From contig NZ_JAUIRR010000006.1 of NCBI RefSeq assembly GCF_030577135.1, positions 1 through 64,000 of the forward strand: 64,000 nt of DNA, given 5' to 3'. Every line of letters starts with the position of its first letter. Positions within the stretch are counted from its first letter, which is position 1. The position numbers and the translations under genes are program-made. The notes beneath the pieces are model-generated. The model was not told the origin of the DNA and ran no database searches. It saw nothing but the letters and a program-made list of their open reading frames with translations. Positions 1 through 7,534 of this stretch are shown piece after piece. The stretch comes from Sulfurimonas sp. hsl 1-7 (GTDB taxonomy: Bacteria > Campylobacterota > Campylobacteria > Campylobacterales > Sulfurimonadaceae).

Positions 1-95
1 GTTATCGTTTACTATATCGCAGCTGCAATCACTGGTGGTGGTAGAGTTGATGATGAAACTGAACAACTTGGTCTTGATGAAGCTGTTCATGGCGA

Positions 96-114
<19 letters not shown>
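1..114 (+). CDS. amtB: Ammonium transporter, C-terminal end only (partial)
   Basis: The reading frame is open from the first base and ends with TAA at 112-114. It translates to a last hydrophobic stretch (VIVYYIAAAITGGG) followed by a charged cytoplasmic tail of about 20 residues. That is how Amt/MEP ammonium channels end: a last membrane helix, then a tail that PII proteins contact. The PII gene that starts 33 bases downstream supports the call, since amtB-glnK pairs are common. Only 37 residues are visible, so the identification rests mainly on context. Confidence 0.6.
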
Positions 115-489
<375 letters not shown>

Positions 490-493
490 CAAA

Positions 494-895
494 ATGTATC
501 TCGTTACAGCGGTAATAAATAAAGCAAACCTCAAAAATGTTTTAGAAGATCTTTTTTCTAATAATTTTGAAGGGATAACTGTTAGTGACGTTATCGGAAA
601 AGGCTCTTTCGGATTGAAAGAAGCTGATAACGGTATGACGGATTTAGTGGAAAAAGTAAAGTTGGAGATGGTTGTCTCTACACTTGAAAACAGAGAACTT
701 GCTATGGAATGTGTCCGTAGCAATGCCCATGATCTTGGCCGAGGTGCCGGAAAAATGTGGTGGATAGAAGTTGGTGGTGTTGAGCGTATTCGAACAGGTG
801 AAAAAGATAAAGATGCCTTAACAACACAGATTGATAAAAAAATTAGAAACACATCACATACGATTACTACACATGTAGATACCCCGTGTAGCTAA
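494..895 (+). CDS. Divergent PII-like nitrogen regulatory protein, copy A
   Basis: A 133-residue member of the PII fold that differs clearly from the neighbour at 148. It begins MYLVTAVINKANLKNVLEDL, its T-loop region (KGSFGLKEADNG) has no Tyr51, and its B-loop reads NAHDLGRGAGKMWWIEVGGV instead of TGKIGDGKIF. RIRTGEK is kept, and there is a C-terminal extension ending THVDTPCS. A near copy lies at 5622 in the nif operon (16 differences over 133 residues by eye). NifI-type or other nitrogenase-linked PII variants act on nitrogenase itself in some organisms; a similar role here is inference. Without Tyr51 it should not be controlled by uridylylation. Confidence 0.8.
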   Translation: MYLVTAVINKANLKNVLEDLFSNNFEGITVSDVIGKGSFGLKEADNGMTDLVEKVKLEMVVSTLENRELAMECVRSNAHDLGRGAGKMWWIEVGGVERIRTGEKDKDALTTQIDKKIRNTSHTITTHVDTPCS

Positions 896-937
896 GCCTT
901 ATATTTAATTAAATCTCCGTAACACTCGTTACAAATT

Positions 938-999
938 GAAGAGTTAAAAGTAAATAGATACAGTTACAAAATTGTTCATTTACTAAATGTTAACTCTTC
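938..999. repeat. Long inverted repeat / hairpin in the 895-1018 gap
   Basis: GAAGAGTTAA (938-947) is the reverse complement of TTAACTCTTC (990-999), and inside it AGTAAAT (949-955) pairs with ATTTACT (978-984), giving a 10-bp outer and a 7-bp inner stem. The near repeats GTTACAAATTG and GTTACAAAATTG lie just before the hairpin and in its loop. There is no T-tract, so this is not a classical terminator. It could be a regulatory RNA structure or an operator for the small secreted gene at 1018. Confidence 0.45.
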
Positions 1000-1017
1000 T
1001 AATACTACAATTCTGTC

Positions 1018-1299
1018 ATGAAAATTAAATCGTTATTGGTAATTTTATTGTTATCATTGTTTAGTATAGCTTTAGAGGCACAACTGTATATCAACAATGC
1101 AGAGAGTGTTTCAGTGGAAAAAATAGCTACACAAACTATGGATATTGTAGAAGAAGTTGATGACGATGACAGACTGTTTTTTGCACTTGAAGATGGTGTA
1201 GACCACTCTTATATACCGGTGAAAAAAATAGATTTTCATAACACTATATTTACGCAAGAATTCTCGATAGAGATTCATAGACCTCCTATAGTTTTATAA
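1018..1299 (+). CDS. Small secreted protein of unknown function
   Basis: 93 residues with a clear N-terminal signal peptide: MKIK, then a hydrophobic core (SLLVILLLSLFSIAL) and a likely cleavage after LEA. The mature part is acidic (EEVDDDDR) and shows no family I recognise. The next gene also encodes a small secreted protein, 95 bases further on. No strong Shine-Dalgarno sequence stands before the ATG (ATTCTGTC), and the gene lies behind a long inverted repeat. Not obviously nif related. Confidence 0.6.
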   Translation: MKIKSLLVILLLSLFSIALEAQLYINNAESVSVEKIATQTMDIVEEVDDDDRLFFALEDGVDHSYIPVKKIDFHNTIFTQEFSIEIHRPPIVL

Positions 1300-1394
1300 T
1301 AAACCTCCCTGATTCAAAACAAATTTCACAAATAATCAACAATATAGCATTGTCTATATTACACAAATTTCAATTATAAACTAAGGATAAAAAT

Positions 1395-1829
1395 ATGAAA
1401 AAAATTCTTGTATCTACATTAGTTACGGCTACTGTTTTATTAACTCAAGTTCAGGCACAAAGTGTTCAAAAAGATTCGATCAAAGTGGAAAAATCATTCA
1501 AAAGTAGTTTTGATATTCAAGTATTAAAAGATGCATTTATTGATGCTGCTGCACAGGAATCGTGGATCTTAAAAAGTACCTCTGCAGAAGGATTGATTTT
1601 AGAGAAAAACTTTTCACAAAAAAGCAAATATTATAATCACGCAGCATACCGTGGTCAACGTAAAATCATTCACGAAACGGTAGAATTAAAAGTAAATCTG
1701 GCTGAGAGCGGATTTTCAATGAGTTTACATCTAAAGGATAAAGACTCAAAGATTGCTGATGAAGCACAAGATTCTTTAGAAGACTTACAAAGCAAAGTTT
1801 ATACAAACTTAGTTAAGACTACATTGTAG
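1395..1829 (+). CDS. Secreted or periplasmic protein of unknown function
   Basis: 144 residues starting with a signal peptide (MKKILVSTLVTATVLLTQVQAQ, cleavage likely after VQA). The rest is polar and probably alpha/beta, with no cysteines and no motif I can name. An AAGGA ribosome site precedes the ATG. The gene ends 36 bases before the convergent end of pfkA, with a hairpin between them. Function unknown. Confidence 0.65.
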   Translation: MKKILVSTLVTATVLLTQVQAQSVQKDSIKVEKSFKSSFDIQVLKDAFIDAAAQESWILKSTSAEGLILEKNFSQKSKYYNHAAYRGQRKIIHETVELKVNLAESGFSMSLHLKDKDSKIADEAQDSLEDLQSKVYTNLVKTTL

Positions 1830-1835
1830 ATTATG

Positions 1836-1853
1836 GTGCTGCATCTGCAGCAC
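1836..1853. terminator. Hairpin between convergent genes
   Basis: GTGCTGC (1836-1842) and GCAGCAC (1847-1853) form a 7-bp GC-rich stem with an ATCT loop, between the stop codons of the secreted-protein gene and pfkA. There is no good T-tract on either strand, so termination is likely but not certain. Confidence 0.45.
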
Positions 1854-1865
1854 TATAAAAATAAC

Positions 1866-2825
1866 TTAATTGATCAAATATTGTAAGAGTTCCGGATCAA
1901 GATCTTTTTTGATACCCGCAACTTCATCAATACTTTTTAGGTTAAAACCGTTTTTATCATAACAGATGATAGATTCTTGCTCTCCCATTAGCAAAGCATC
2001 TATGGCATAATGTACAAACTTGTATCCCATAAGACGATCGTAAGAGCTTGGATTTCCACCTCTTTGTATATGCCCAAGAACCGTAACCCGTGCTTCAATT
2101 CCAACCTCTTTTTCAAACCACTCCGCGATCTCGCTTGTATCTTGTTTTATACCTTCAGAAACTATGGCTAAAAAGTAGCGTCTTCCATGGTGAAGTTGCT
2201 TTTGAAATTCGTTTACGTAAAGCTCTAAATTGTAAGGAATTTCAGGAATTAAACAAAGTTCACTCCCCGAAGTTAAGTGTGATACTAGTGCTAAGTAGCC
2301 ACAATCTCTTCCCATTGTCTCTATCACAAATGCACGTTTAAACGATGATGCAGTATCACGAATAGAATCAAGTGCATTTCGGATAACATTTAATGCAGTA
2401 TCAACTCCTAGGCAGTACTCAGTTCCGTTAATGTCGTTATCGATTGTAGATGGGATACCGCAAAATTTTATTCCATGTTCTTTGTAAAAGATGTCAAGTC
2501 CACGAAATGAACCGTCACCCCCTAGCACTATAAGCATATCTATATTGTGTTGATCAAGATTTTTCTTTGCTATTTTTCTATACTTTTTCTCTAGAAAACG
2601 CTTACTTCTAGCACTTCCTATTTTAGTACCGCCTTTAGTGATAATACCGGCAACGTCCGCATAAGTTGCTTGCTCTATATTATTGTCAATCAACCCTTCA
2701 TAACCGTCATAGATGAAGTAGGGTATTAAGCCTTTTTCTATAGAGTACTCCACAAAGTGTTTGATCGCAGGATTCATCCCTGAAACATCACCACCGGAAC
2801 ATAAAATAGCTATATTGTTATCCAT
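1866..2825 (-). CDS. pfkA: 6-phosphofructokinase
   Basis: 319 residues, the normal length for bacterial ATP-dependent PfkA, which phosphorylates fructose 6-phosphate in glycolysis. Visible family features are the N-terminal nucleotide loop (ILCSGGDVSGMN, equal to GGDAPGMN), GTKIGSAR, LGGDGSFRG, the catalytic PSTIDNDI, VIETMGRDCGYLA, and GHIQRGGNPSSYDR near the C-terminus. It is transcribed away from nifN with about 110 bases between start codons. It is probably housekeeping and simply borders the nif genes. Confidence 0.95.
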   Translation of the reverse strand: MDNNIAILCSGGDVSGMNPAIKHFVEYSIEKGLIPYFIYDGYEGLIDNNIEQATYADVAGIITKGGTKIGSARSKRFLEKKYRKIAKKNLDQHNIDMLIVLGGDGSFRGLDIFYKEHGIKFCGIPSTIDNDINGTEYCLGVDTALNVIRNALDSIRDTASSFKRAFVIETMGRDCGYLALVSHLTSGSELCLIPEIPYNLELYVNEFQKQLHHGRRYFLAIVSEGIKQDTSEIAEWFEKEVGIEARVTVLGHIQRGGNPSSYDRLMGYKFVHYAIDALLMGEQESIICYDKNGFNLKSIDEVAGIKKDLDPELLQYLIN

Positions 2826-2893
2826 TGCAACCTCGAACTGTATTTCTTAAAGTATTGTATCCAATTGTTGGGAATTCATCAACTAATCTCTAT

Positions 2894-2907
2894 GGAACAC
2901 TATTTGA
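2894..2907 (+). promoter_or_regulatory. Sigma-54-like promoter motif (GG-N10-GA) of nifN
   Basis: GGAACACTATTTGA matches the motif found before other nif units in this window: GG, ten bases, then GT or GA. A start site about 12 bases downstream (near 2919) would leave a short leader with AGAGGA at 2921-2926 before the ATG at 2934. It lies inside the longer reading frame that opens at 2865, which argues for the later start. Confidence 0.5.
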
Positions 2908-2933
2908 ATATTTCAGCTCTAGAGGATGATATT

Positions 2934-4199
2934 ATGAGCAAACCATTACAAACAAACCCAATAAAACTATCACAGCCTATGGGAGCATTATTATGTTTTT
3001 TAGGTATTAAAAATTGTATGCCTCTTATGCATGGAGCACAGGGATGTGCTTCATTTTCCAAAGTCTTTTTTACAAGACATTTTAGCGATCCTATAGCGAT
3101 CCAAACAACCGCGGTTAATGACATTACAGCTGTAATTGACGGCGGGGAATATTCAATCTCCGAAGCGATTAAAAACATCACAAAAAAAGTAACACCCGAT
3201 TTAGTCGGACTTTTTACAACGGGGATGACCGAAACCAAAGGTGACGATATTAAAGGTGCATCCGTACTACTCAAAGATGAGCAATTGATGTGTTATGTCA
3301 ATACTCCCGATTTTGAAGGTGGACTAGAGAGCGGTTTTGCAAAATCTATAGAGGCAATTGTTGATCAGCTGGTCAAAGAGCAAGAGAGTATAGATAGTAA
3401 TAAAGCGGTAATTATCCCCAATGTAAATTTGACACCTATAGAGGTTGAAAAGATAAAAGAGGAGATAGCAAAGTTTGGATTTGAAGTGTATGCACTACCA
3501 GATTTAAGTGATTCTTTAGACGGGCATCTTGGTTTAAAACAAGGGGCACTCAGCAGCGGCGGAATAAGTGTTGAGGAGATAAAGTCTTTAGGTGATGCAA
3601 GTGTAGTTATCTCCATCGGTGCTTCAGTTAAAAAAGCGGGAGATTTACTGCAAACAAAAAATGAAAAGATGGAACATCTGCATTTTGACACTATTAGCGG
3701 TTTATTGGCAACGGATGCTTTTTATAAGGCACTCATGGAGTTTAAAACGATCTCAAAACCGCATCCGAGTGTAGTGAGATGGAGAAAAAGATTGCAAGAT
3801 GCACTTTTAGATACCCATTTTGCAATCGGTGGAACAAAAATGATCATAGCACTCGAAGCTGATCAGGCTTTAAGCGTTGCTACAACAGTTTTAGAAGCCG
3901 GAGCAGATATTAAAACTATTGTTGTACCGACAAAAACAACCCTGTTGGATCATTTAGAGTGTGAAGTACTAGTGGGAGATTTTGAAGATGTAGAAGAGAG
4001 GCTTGAAGATGCAGACCTTTTAATTACAAACTTTCACGGTGAACGCATCGCCTATGAGCATCACAAAGCGTTATTACTGCGGGGCTATCCAAACTATGAA
4101 ACTGTAGGAAATCAGCTAATTAACGACACCTTGTATGAGGGGAGTTGTTATCTCCTTTTTAGTTTGGCAAACCTTATAAACTCCTCTGCTCACCACTAG
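2934..4199 (+). CDS. nifN: Nitrogenase FeMo-cofactor scaffold protein NifN
   Basis: NifN pairs with NifE as the alpha2beta2 scaffold on which NifB-co becomes FeMo-co. The protein has NifK/NifN features: QPMGALLCFLGIKNCMPLMH, then HGAQGCASFSKVFFTRHF, and TTGMTETKGDD where NifK has STTCMAEVIGDD. The C-terminal half carries NHGER-like and NYETVGNQ segments near LLITNFHGER. I chose the start at MSKPLQTNP because a ribosome site (AGAGGA) precedes it and a promoter-like motif lies upstream inside the longer frame. About 421 residues, slightly short for NifN. It is unusual that nifE is not adjacent but lies 8 kb away on the other strand. Confidence 0.9.
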   Translation: MSKPLQTNPIKLSQPMGALLCFLGIKNCMPLMHGAQGCASFSKVFFTRHFSDPIAIQTTAVNDITAVIDGGEYSISEAIKNITKKVTPDLVGLFTTGMTETKGDDIKGASVLLKDEQLMCYVNTPDFEGGLESGFAKSIEAIVDQLVKEQESIDSNKAVIIPNVNLTPIEVEKIKEEIAKFGFEVYALPDLSDSLDGHLGLKQGALSSGGISVEEIKSLGDASVVISIGASVKKAGDLLQTKNEKMEHLHFDTISGLLATDAFYKALMEFKTISKPHPSVVRWRKRLQDALLDTHFAIGGTKMIIALEADQALSVATTVLEAGADIKTIVVPTKTTLLDHLECEVLVGDFEDVEERLEDADLLITNFHGERIAYEHHKALLLRGYPNYETVGNQLINDTLYEGSCYLLFSLANLINSSAHH

Positions 4200-4211
4200 A
4201 AATTTCTCTAA

Positions 4212-4225
4212 GGAACACTTTCTGT
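4212..4225 (+). promoter_or_regulatory. Sigma-54-like promoter motif (GG-N10-GT) of the nifX operon
   Basis: AAGGAACACTTTCTGTATA: GG at 4212-4213, ten bases, GT at 4224-4225. It is one of the clearest copies of the island-wide motif. The predicted start site near 4237 leaves about 28 bases of leader before the nifX ATG at 4265. Confidence 0.55.
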
Positions 4226-4264
4226 ATATATGAATACATATACATAAAAATATGGAGAGAAATC

Positions 4265-4663
4265 ATGGCTTCAACAATTACAGTGACATCAAATGTCGGT
4301 GGAGTAGGAACAATTAGAGTTGCTTTTGCAACAAATGACAACGAGAACATTGATGCACACTTTGGAAGTGCTAAACAATTTAATGTTTATGATATCTCAA
4401 GCGAAGGTTTTGATATCTCTACGATCATCAAAATAGATAGCAAAGATACAGATAAAACAGTAGCGTTATTAGATAAATGTGACATAGTTTATTTTGTAAA
4501 TATCGGTCCTACGGCAGCTGCAAAAATTATTAATTCCGGCGTTTTCCCAATTAAATACAAAGAGGTTGTTTCAATTGATGAAGAGCTTAAAAAAATTGTA
4601 TCGATGCTAGGTACAAATCCACCACCGTTTATTAAAAAAATAATAGAGAAAAAGGCTGCATAA
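4265..4663 (+). CDS. nifX: FeMo-cofactor carrier NifX
   Basis: 132 residues of the NifX/NafY/NifB-C-terminal family, which bind NifB-co or FeMo-co in transit to NifEN or apo-nitrogenase. The signature is visible: IRVAFATND near residue 17, NIDAHFGSAKQFNVYDI, then CDIVYFVNIGPTAAAKIINSGVFPIK and the tail LGTNPPPFIKKI. A short Ser/Thr/Val-rich N-terminus (MASTITVTSNVGGVG) precedes the domain. GGAGAG stands before the ATG. The stop overlaps the start of the next gene by one base, so translation is coupled. Confidence 0.92.
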   Translation: MASTITVTSNVGGVGTIRVAFATNDNENIDAHFGSAKQFNVYDISSEGFDISTIIKIDSKDTDKTVALLDKCDIVYFVNIGPTAAAKIINSGVFPIKYKEVVSIDEELKKIVSMLGTNPPPFIKKIIEKKAA

Positions 4664-5085
4664 TGGAAAATGTTTTTATAGATACTTTAATAGGCCAAGT
4701 AAGAGCTCTTGATCAGTTTGGAACATGGGCAAACCGTGAAGATGAAGATATTCTCAAAGAGAAATACGTAAAGAGTAAAGAGGAGCTAAAAAACATCCCA
4801 GTAATTGCAGACATTGATGAGATGCAGATCCAAGATATCCGTTTGATCTATCAATCTGTAGCACTTGCGTTTGAAAAAGAAACAGGGATAATGTGTTCAG
4901 TAGTTATGGAGATGAGTCATGAAGGTTTTGGTCGTGCAGTTGTGATCGCAGACAAGATCGTAATCGTGAACAAGTTTTTTAAAGATGCTCACCGTTTCTC
5001 TTTTAGAACATATGAGAAGCTTGTTGAAGAGGGTGAGAAGATGGTTCAAGACGCAATTAAAATTTATAACGAGTATAAAAAGTAG
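4663..5085 (+). CDS. NifX-associated nitrogen fixation protein (DUF269)
   Basis: 140 residues matching the DUF269/NifX-associated family that follows nifX in many diazotrophs. Recognisable parts are FIDTLIGQVRALDQFGTWANRED at the start, a central DIRLIYQSVALAFEKETG, and HEGFGRAVVIADKIVIVNKFFKDAHRF (the family has GRVVLTTGKLVV-like and LRDVHRFGF-like stretches). The biochemical role is not established; deletion data in other species point to cofactor assembly or stability. Translation is coupled to nifX. Confidence 0.88.
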   Translation: MENVFIDTLIGQVRALDQFGTWANREDEDILKEKYVKSKEELKNIPVIADIDEMQIQDIRLIYQSVALAFEKETGIMCSVVMEMSHEGFGRAVVIADKIVIVNKFFKDAHRFSFRTYEKLVEEGEKMVQDAIKIYNEYKK

Positions 5086-5095
5086 GAGGTAAAAA

Positions 5096-5620
5096 ATGGC
5101 TAAATATGGAATTTTTGTAGGTACTGCAGGTGGAACTAGTATGAAAGTAGCGGACGTATTAGCAGAGGAGTTCGGTATTGATGAAGATGATATTATCAAT
5201 ATGGAAGAGGACTTTGATGATGTAGAAGAACAACTTCTTGAATATGATGTGCTGTTTTTAGGAAGTTCTACATGGGGTCAAGGTGATCTGCACTTTTCTT
5301 GGGTAGATCCAATTTTAGAGATAGAAGATGACGGGGTTGACTTCAGCGGAAAAACAGTTGCTTTTTTCGGTGCAGGTGATTGTAAAAAACATGGCGAGCA
5401 CTTTTGTTCAGCTTTAGGAAAACTTCACCAAACATTTACAAATGCAGGGGCAAAAGCTATTGGTGCTATTGCTAAAGATGACTATAACTATGAGTTTTCC
5501 CTTGCAGAGATAGATGGAAAATTTTGTGGTCTGGGAATTGATGAGCACAATGAAAGTGAAAAAACTGCACAAAGGATAGAGCAATGGGTTGGCTTATTAA
5601 AATCAGAACTAGGAGAATAA
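5096..5620 (+). CDS. nifF: Flavodoxin, likely electron donor to nitrogenase
   Basis: A 174-residue long-chain flavodoxin. The FMN phosphate loop is GTAGGTSMKVAD (Ser/Thr rich, near residue 10). The isoalloxazine loops are SSTWGQGDL near residue 58 and FGAGDCKKHGEHFC near residue 93. The length and the inserted loop in the last strand (DDYNYEFSLAEIDGKFCGLGID) mark the long-chain class used as NifF in diazotrophs. AGGAGG precedes the ATG. Its place between DUF269 and nifW supports nitrogenase reduction rather than a general flavodoxin role. Confidence 0.88.
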   Translation: MAKYGIFVGTAGGTSMKVADVLAEEFGIDEDDIINMEEDFDDVEEQLLEYDVLFLGSSTWGQGDLHFSWVDPILEIEDDGVDFSGKTVAFFGAGDCKKHGEHFCSALGKLHQTFTNAGAKAIGAIAKDDYNYEFSLAEIDGKFCGLGIDEHNESEKTAQRIEQWVGLLKSELGE

Positions 5621-5621
5621 A

Positions 5622-6023
5622 ATGTATTTGGTTACAGCGGTAATAAATAAAACAAATTTAAAAAACGTACTAGAAGATCTTTTTGCAAAACATTTTGAAG
5701 GGATCACGGTAAGCGACGTGATCGGAAAAGGCTCTTTTGGTCTGAAAGAAGCTGATAACGGGGTGGCAGATCTCGTTGAAAAAGTAAAACTGGAGATGGT
5801 GGTTTCTACAGCTGAAAATAAAGAACGAGCAATGGAATGTGTTCGTTCTAATGCACATGATTTAGGCCGAGGCGCCGGAAAAATGTGGTGGATTGAAGTT
5901 GGCGGTGTTGAGCGTATTAGAACCGGAGAAAAAGATCAAGACGCCTTAACAACGCAAATAGATAAGAAAATTGCTAACGTAACTCACATTGCAACAACAC
6001 ATATTGATACTCCATGTAGTTAA
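5622..6023 (+). CDS. Divergent PII-like nitrogen regulatory protein, copy B
   Basis: 133 residues, nearly the same as the protein encoded at 494 (about 117 of 133 residues equal). It keeps KGSFGLKEADNG, GRGAGKMWWIEVGGVERIRTGEK (key residues only shared in part with PII) and the C-terminal THIDTPCS. There is no T-loop Tyr51. The start codon lies one base after the flavodoxin stop, so the gene is embedded in the nif operon. The differences cluster at residues 22-24 and 117-124. Placement suggests a nitrogenase-linked job, while copy A next to amtB/glnK could respond to ammonium transport; this split is inference. Confidence 0.82.
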   Translation: MYLVTAVINKTNLKNVLEDLFAKHFEGITVSDVIGKGSFGLKEADNGVADLVEKVKLEMVVSTAENKERAMECVRSNAHDLGRGAGKMWWIEVGGVERIRTGEKDQDALTTQIDKKIANVTHIATTHIDTPCS

Positions 6024-6034
6024 AGGAACAGATT

Positions 6035-6376
6035 ATGAATACTATAGAGAAGTCATTAGATGAGTTCTATGAACTAACTGATGCGGAAGATTATTTTGAT
6101 TTTTTTGATTTAGAATATGATGCACGCTTGGTCAATGTAAAGCGCTTTCACATTTTAAAAGAGTACGGAACACTGATCAAAACGGGTATGCAAAACCTGG
6201 GTGGTCAAGAGGAACGTCTTTTAGACTTTTTGAAGTATTCTCTTTTAAAAGTTTACGGTGAGTTTGCAAACGGTTATGCTCCGAGTGCAGCAGATGTTTG
6301 GGATATGTTCAAAGATGGAAAATTAAGTGGCTGTATGAGTTGTACACCACAGGCAGGAAACAGTTGTGGCTGCTAA
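6035..6376 (+). CDS. nifW: Nitrogenase-stabilising protein NifW
   Basis: 113 residues. NifW helps MoFe protein maturation and oxygen tolerance. The family core ELTDAEDYFDFFDLEYDARLVNVKRFHILKEYG is visible at residues 13-45 (compare ELSSAEDFFDFFGVPYDPxVVxVNRLHILKRF). The C-terminus is Cys-rich: CMSCTPQAGNSCGC, not a standard NifW end, and could bind a metal. AAAGGA precedes the ATG. It overlaps the GTG start of nifZ by 11 bases. Confidence 0.9.
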   Translation: MNTIEKSLDEFYELTDAEDYFDFFDLEYDARLVNVKRFHILKEYGTLIKTGMQNLGGQEERLLDFLKYSLLKVYGEFANGYAPSAADVWDMFKDGKLSGCMSCTPQAGNSCGC

Positions 6377-6767
6377 TTATACTTTTGACCCGGATGTAAA
6401 GCTGTACGACAGTGTTACTGCTGACAGATCAGGACGCGATGCTGACGAACCAAAGTATCTCGTAGGTCAAAAAGTGCGACTCGTTGAAGATATTGTGAAT
6501 GACGGGACTTATCCGCATGCAAAGATCGGTACCTTGATGATGCCCAAGGGGAGCATTGGATATATCAAGACAATGGGGGATTTTCTTCAAGTTATTCGTG
6601 TCTATGAAGTCCACTTTTTCGGTAGCGATATGGAAGTTGAAATAGTCGGGTGTCGTGAGCATGAACTCGAATCTATGGAAGATGACTATGTCGATGAGGA
6701 GACTTTGGAGCGAGAGGCATTTGAAGCGCATCGAAAGAAAATGGCTAAATTAAGAGAAGAAAAATAG
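6366..6767 (+). CDS. nifZ: Nitrogenase maturation protein NifZ
   Basis: 133 residues. NifZ acts in formation of the second P-cluster of the MoFe protein. The SH3-like NifZ core is visible: KYLVGQKVRLVEDIVNDGTYPHAKIGTLMMPKGSIGYIK around residues 30-68, then VYEVHFFGSDMEVEIVGCREHEL. The C-terminal 25 residues are charged. The start is GTG at 6366 with AGGAAA upstream, inside the end of nifW, so the two are translationally coupled. Confidence 0.88.
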   Translation: MAANYTFDPDVKLYDSVTADRSGRDADEPKYLVGQKVRLVEDIVNDGTYPHAKIGTLMMPKGSIGYIKTMGDFLQVIRVYEVHFFGSDMEVEIVGCREHELESMEDDYVDEETLEREAFEAHRKKMAKLREEK

Positions 6768-6786
6768 TGAGAGAAGGAGGGGAAGA

Positions 6787-7131
6787 ATGGCAAAGGTGAT
6801 TTTCATTGGGTTTGATACAGACAAAGACGGACTATATCATGCACCTAAAGGTGAACCGATTGTTAGATTGGCAAAAGATAACGGTATACCGATTAACTTT
6901 GAATGTCAAGACGGTGATTGTGCTAGTTGTTTGATCAAGTATGAAAATATAGAGGATGAAGAACCGACAAACTATATTGAAGATAAAGAGCTTGAAAAGT
7001 TAGTAGAACTGGGAGTCTTAAAAACTAAAGATGCTGAACATTGTCAGCAGTTTACAATCAGCCCGAAAGTGAGACTTGCATGTCAAACACTTGTTAAGGG
7101 TGATGTAATAATAAAACCGTTTTTACAGTAG
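6787..7131 (+). CDS. 2Fe-2S ferredoxin (plant type), nif associated
   Basis: 114 residues with the CX4CX2C motif ECQDGDCASC near residues 39-48 and a fourth cysteine in RLACQT near residue 99, as in beta-grasp [2Fe-2S] ferredoxins. An extra cysteine (EHCQQ) lies before the last ligand. A GGAGGGG ribosome site precedes the ATG. Its place in the nifX-nifZ operon suggests electron transfer to nitrogenase or to cofactor assembly. The next gene encodes a second, shorter protein of the same fold. Confidence 0.85.
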   Translation: MAKVIFIGFDTDKDGLYHAPKGEPIVRLAKDNGIPINFECQDGDCASCLIKYENIEDEEPTNYIEDKELEKLVELGVLKTKDAEHCQQFTISPKVRLACQTLVKGDVIIKPFLQ

Positions 7132-7172
7132 TAAAAGCAAACTAAACTAAATCAAATTAAGGAAAGAAAAAA

Positions 7173-7469
7173 ATGACAACAAGAGTAGAGATCATAAACG
7201 ATTTTTTAGCGATTAACGTAAAAGAGGGAAGTACTATTCAAGATATCGTTGAAGCGAGTGGTAGTGCACTTCCTTTTGGATGCCGTGATGGTGAATGTGG
7301 AACATGTATCGTTGAAGTTGAATCTGGAATGGAATTTTTAACAGATAAAACAGATAAAGAGGTAAAAGTACTTAAAGAGATCTGTTCAGGTACATGTACA
7401 CCAAACTCTCGTCTGTCATGTCAAATGAAAATCTCTAAACCAAACGGTTTAGTAAGATTAAAATACTAA
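7173..7469 (+). CDS. 2Fe-2S ferredoxin (Shethna or FdxD-like), nif associated
   Basis: 98 residues with GCRDGECGTC (CX4CX2C) near residues 36-45 and the last ligand in SRLSCQM. Two further cysteines in ICSGTCTPNSR just before it are unusual. The compact size and the nif setting recall the [2Fe-2S] proteins that donate electrons to nitrogenase or shield it from oxygen in other diazotrophs (FdxD, FeSII); which of these it is cannot be told from sequence alone. AAGGAAAG precedes the ATG. Confidence 0.82.
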   Translation: MTTRVEIINDFLAINVKEGSTIQDIVEASGSALPFGCRDGECGTCIVEVESGMEFLTDKTDKEVKVLKEICSGTCTPNSRLSCQMKISKPNGLVRLKY

Positions 7470-7499
7470 TACATTGCATAAATCTTACGCAATAAAGGG

Positions 7500-7523
7500 A
7501 CTCAAACCATTCGTGGTTTGAGT
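7500..7523 (+). promoter_or_regulatory. Perfect 10-bp stem with TTCG loop just before rpoN
   Basis: ACTCAAACCA (7500-7509), loop TTCG, TGGTTTGAGT (7514-7523). No T-tract follows (AAAATTATATT), so it is a poor terminator. It ends 11 bases before the rpoN ATG, in the place where the ribosome binds, and no good Shine-Dalgarno sequence is visible there. It may limit rpoN translation, stabilise the upstream nif mRNA after processing, or cause partial termination. Confidence 0.55.
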
Positions 7524-7534
7524 AAAATTATATT

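Noticed and set aside
2865-2933. Longer nifN start adding 23 residues
   Set aside because: The extra part has no NifN similarity, contains the promoter-like motif at 2894-2907, and a good ribosome site precedes the ATG at 2934.
6024-6040. AAGGAACAGATTATGAATA before nifW fits GG-N10-GA
   Set aside because: AAAGGA is the ribosome site and the GA is part of the ATG-A start; the gene is inside an operon. Similar chance fits occur at 1384 and 18214.
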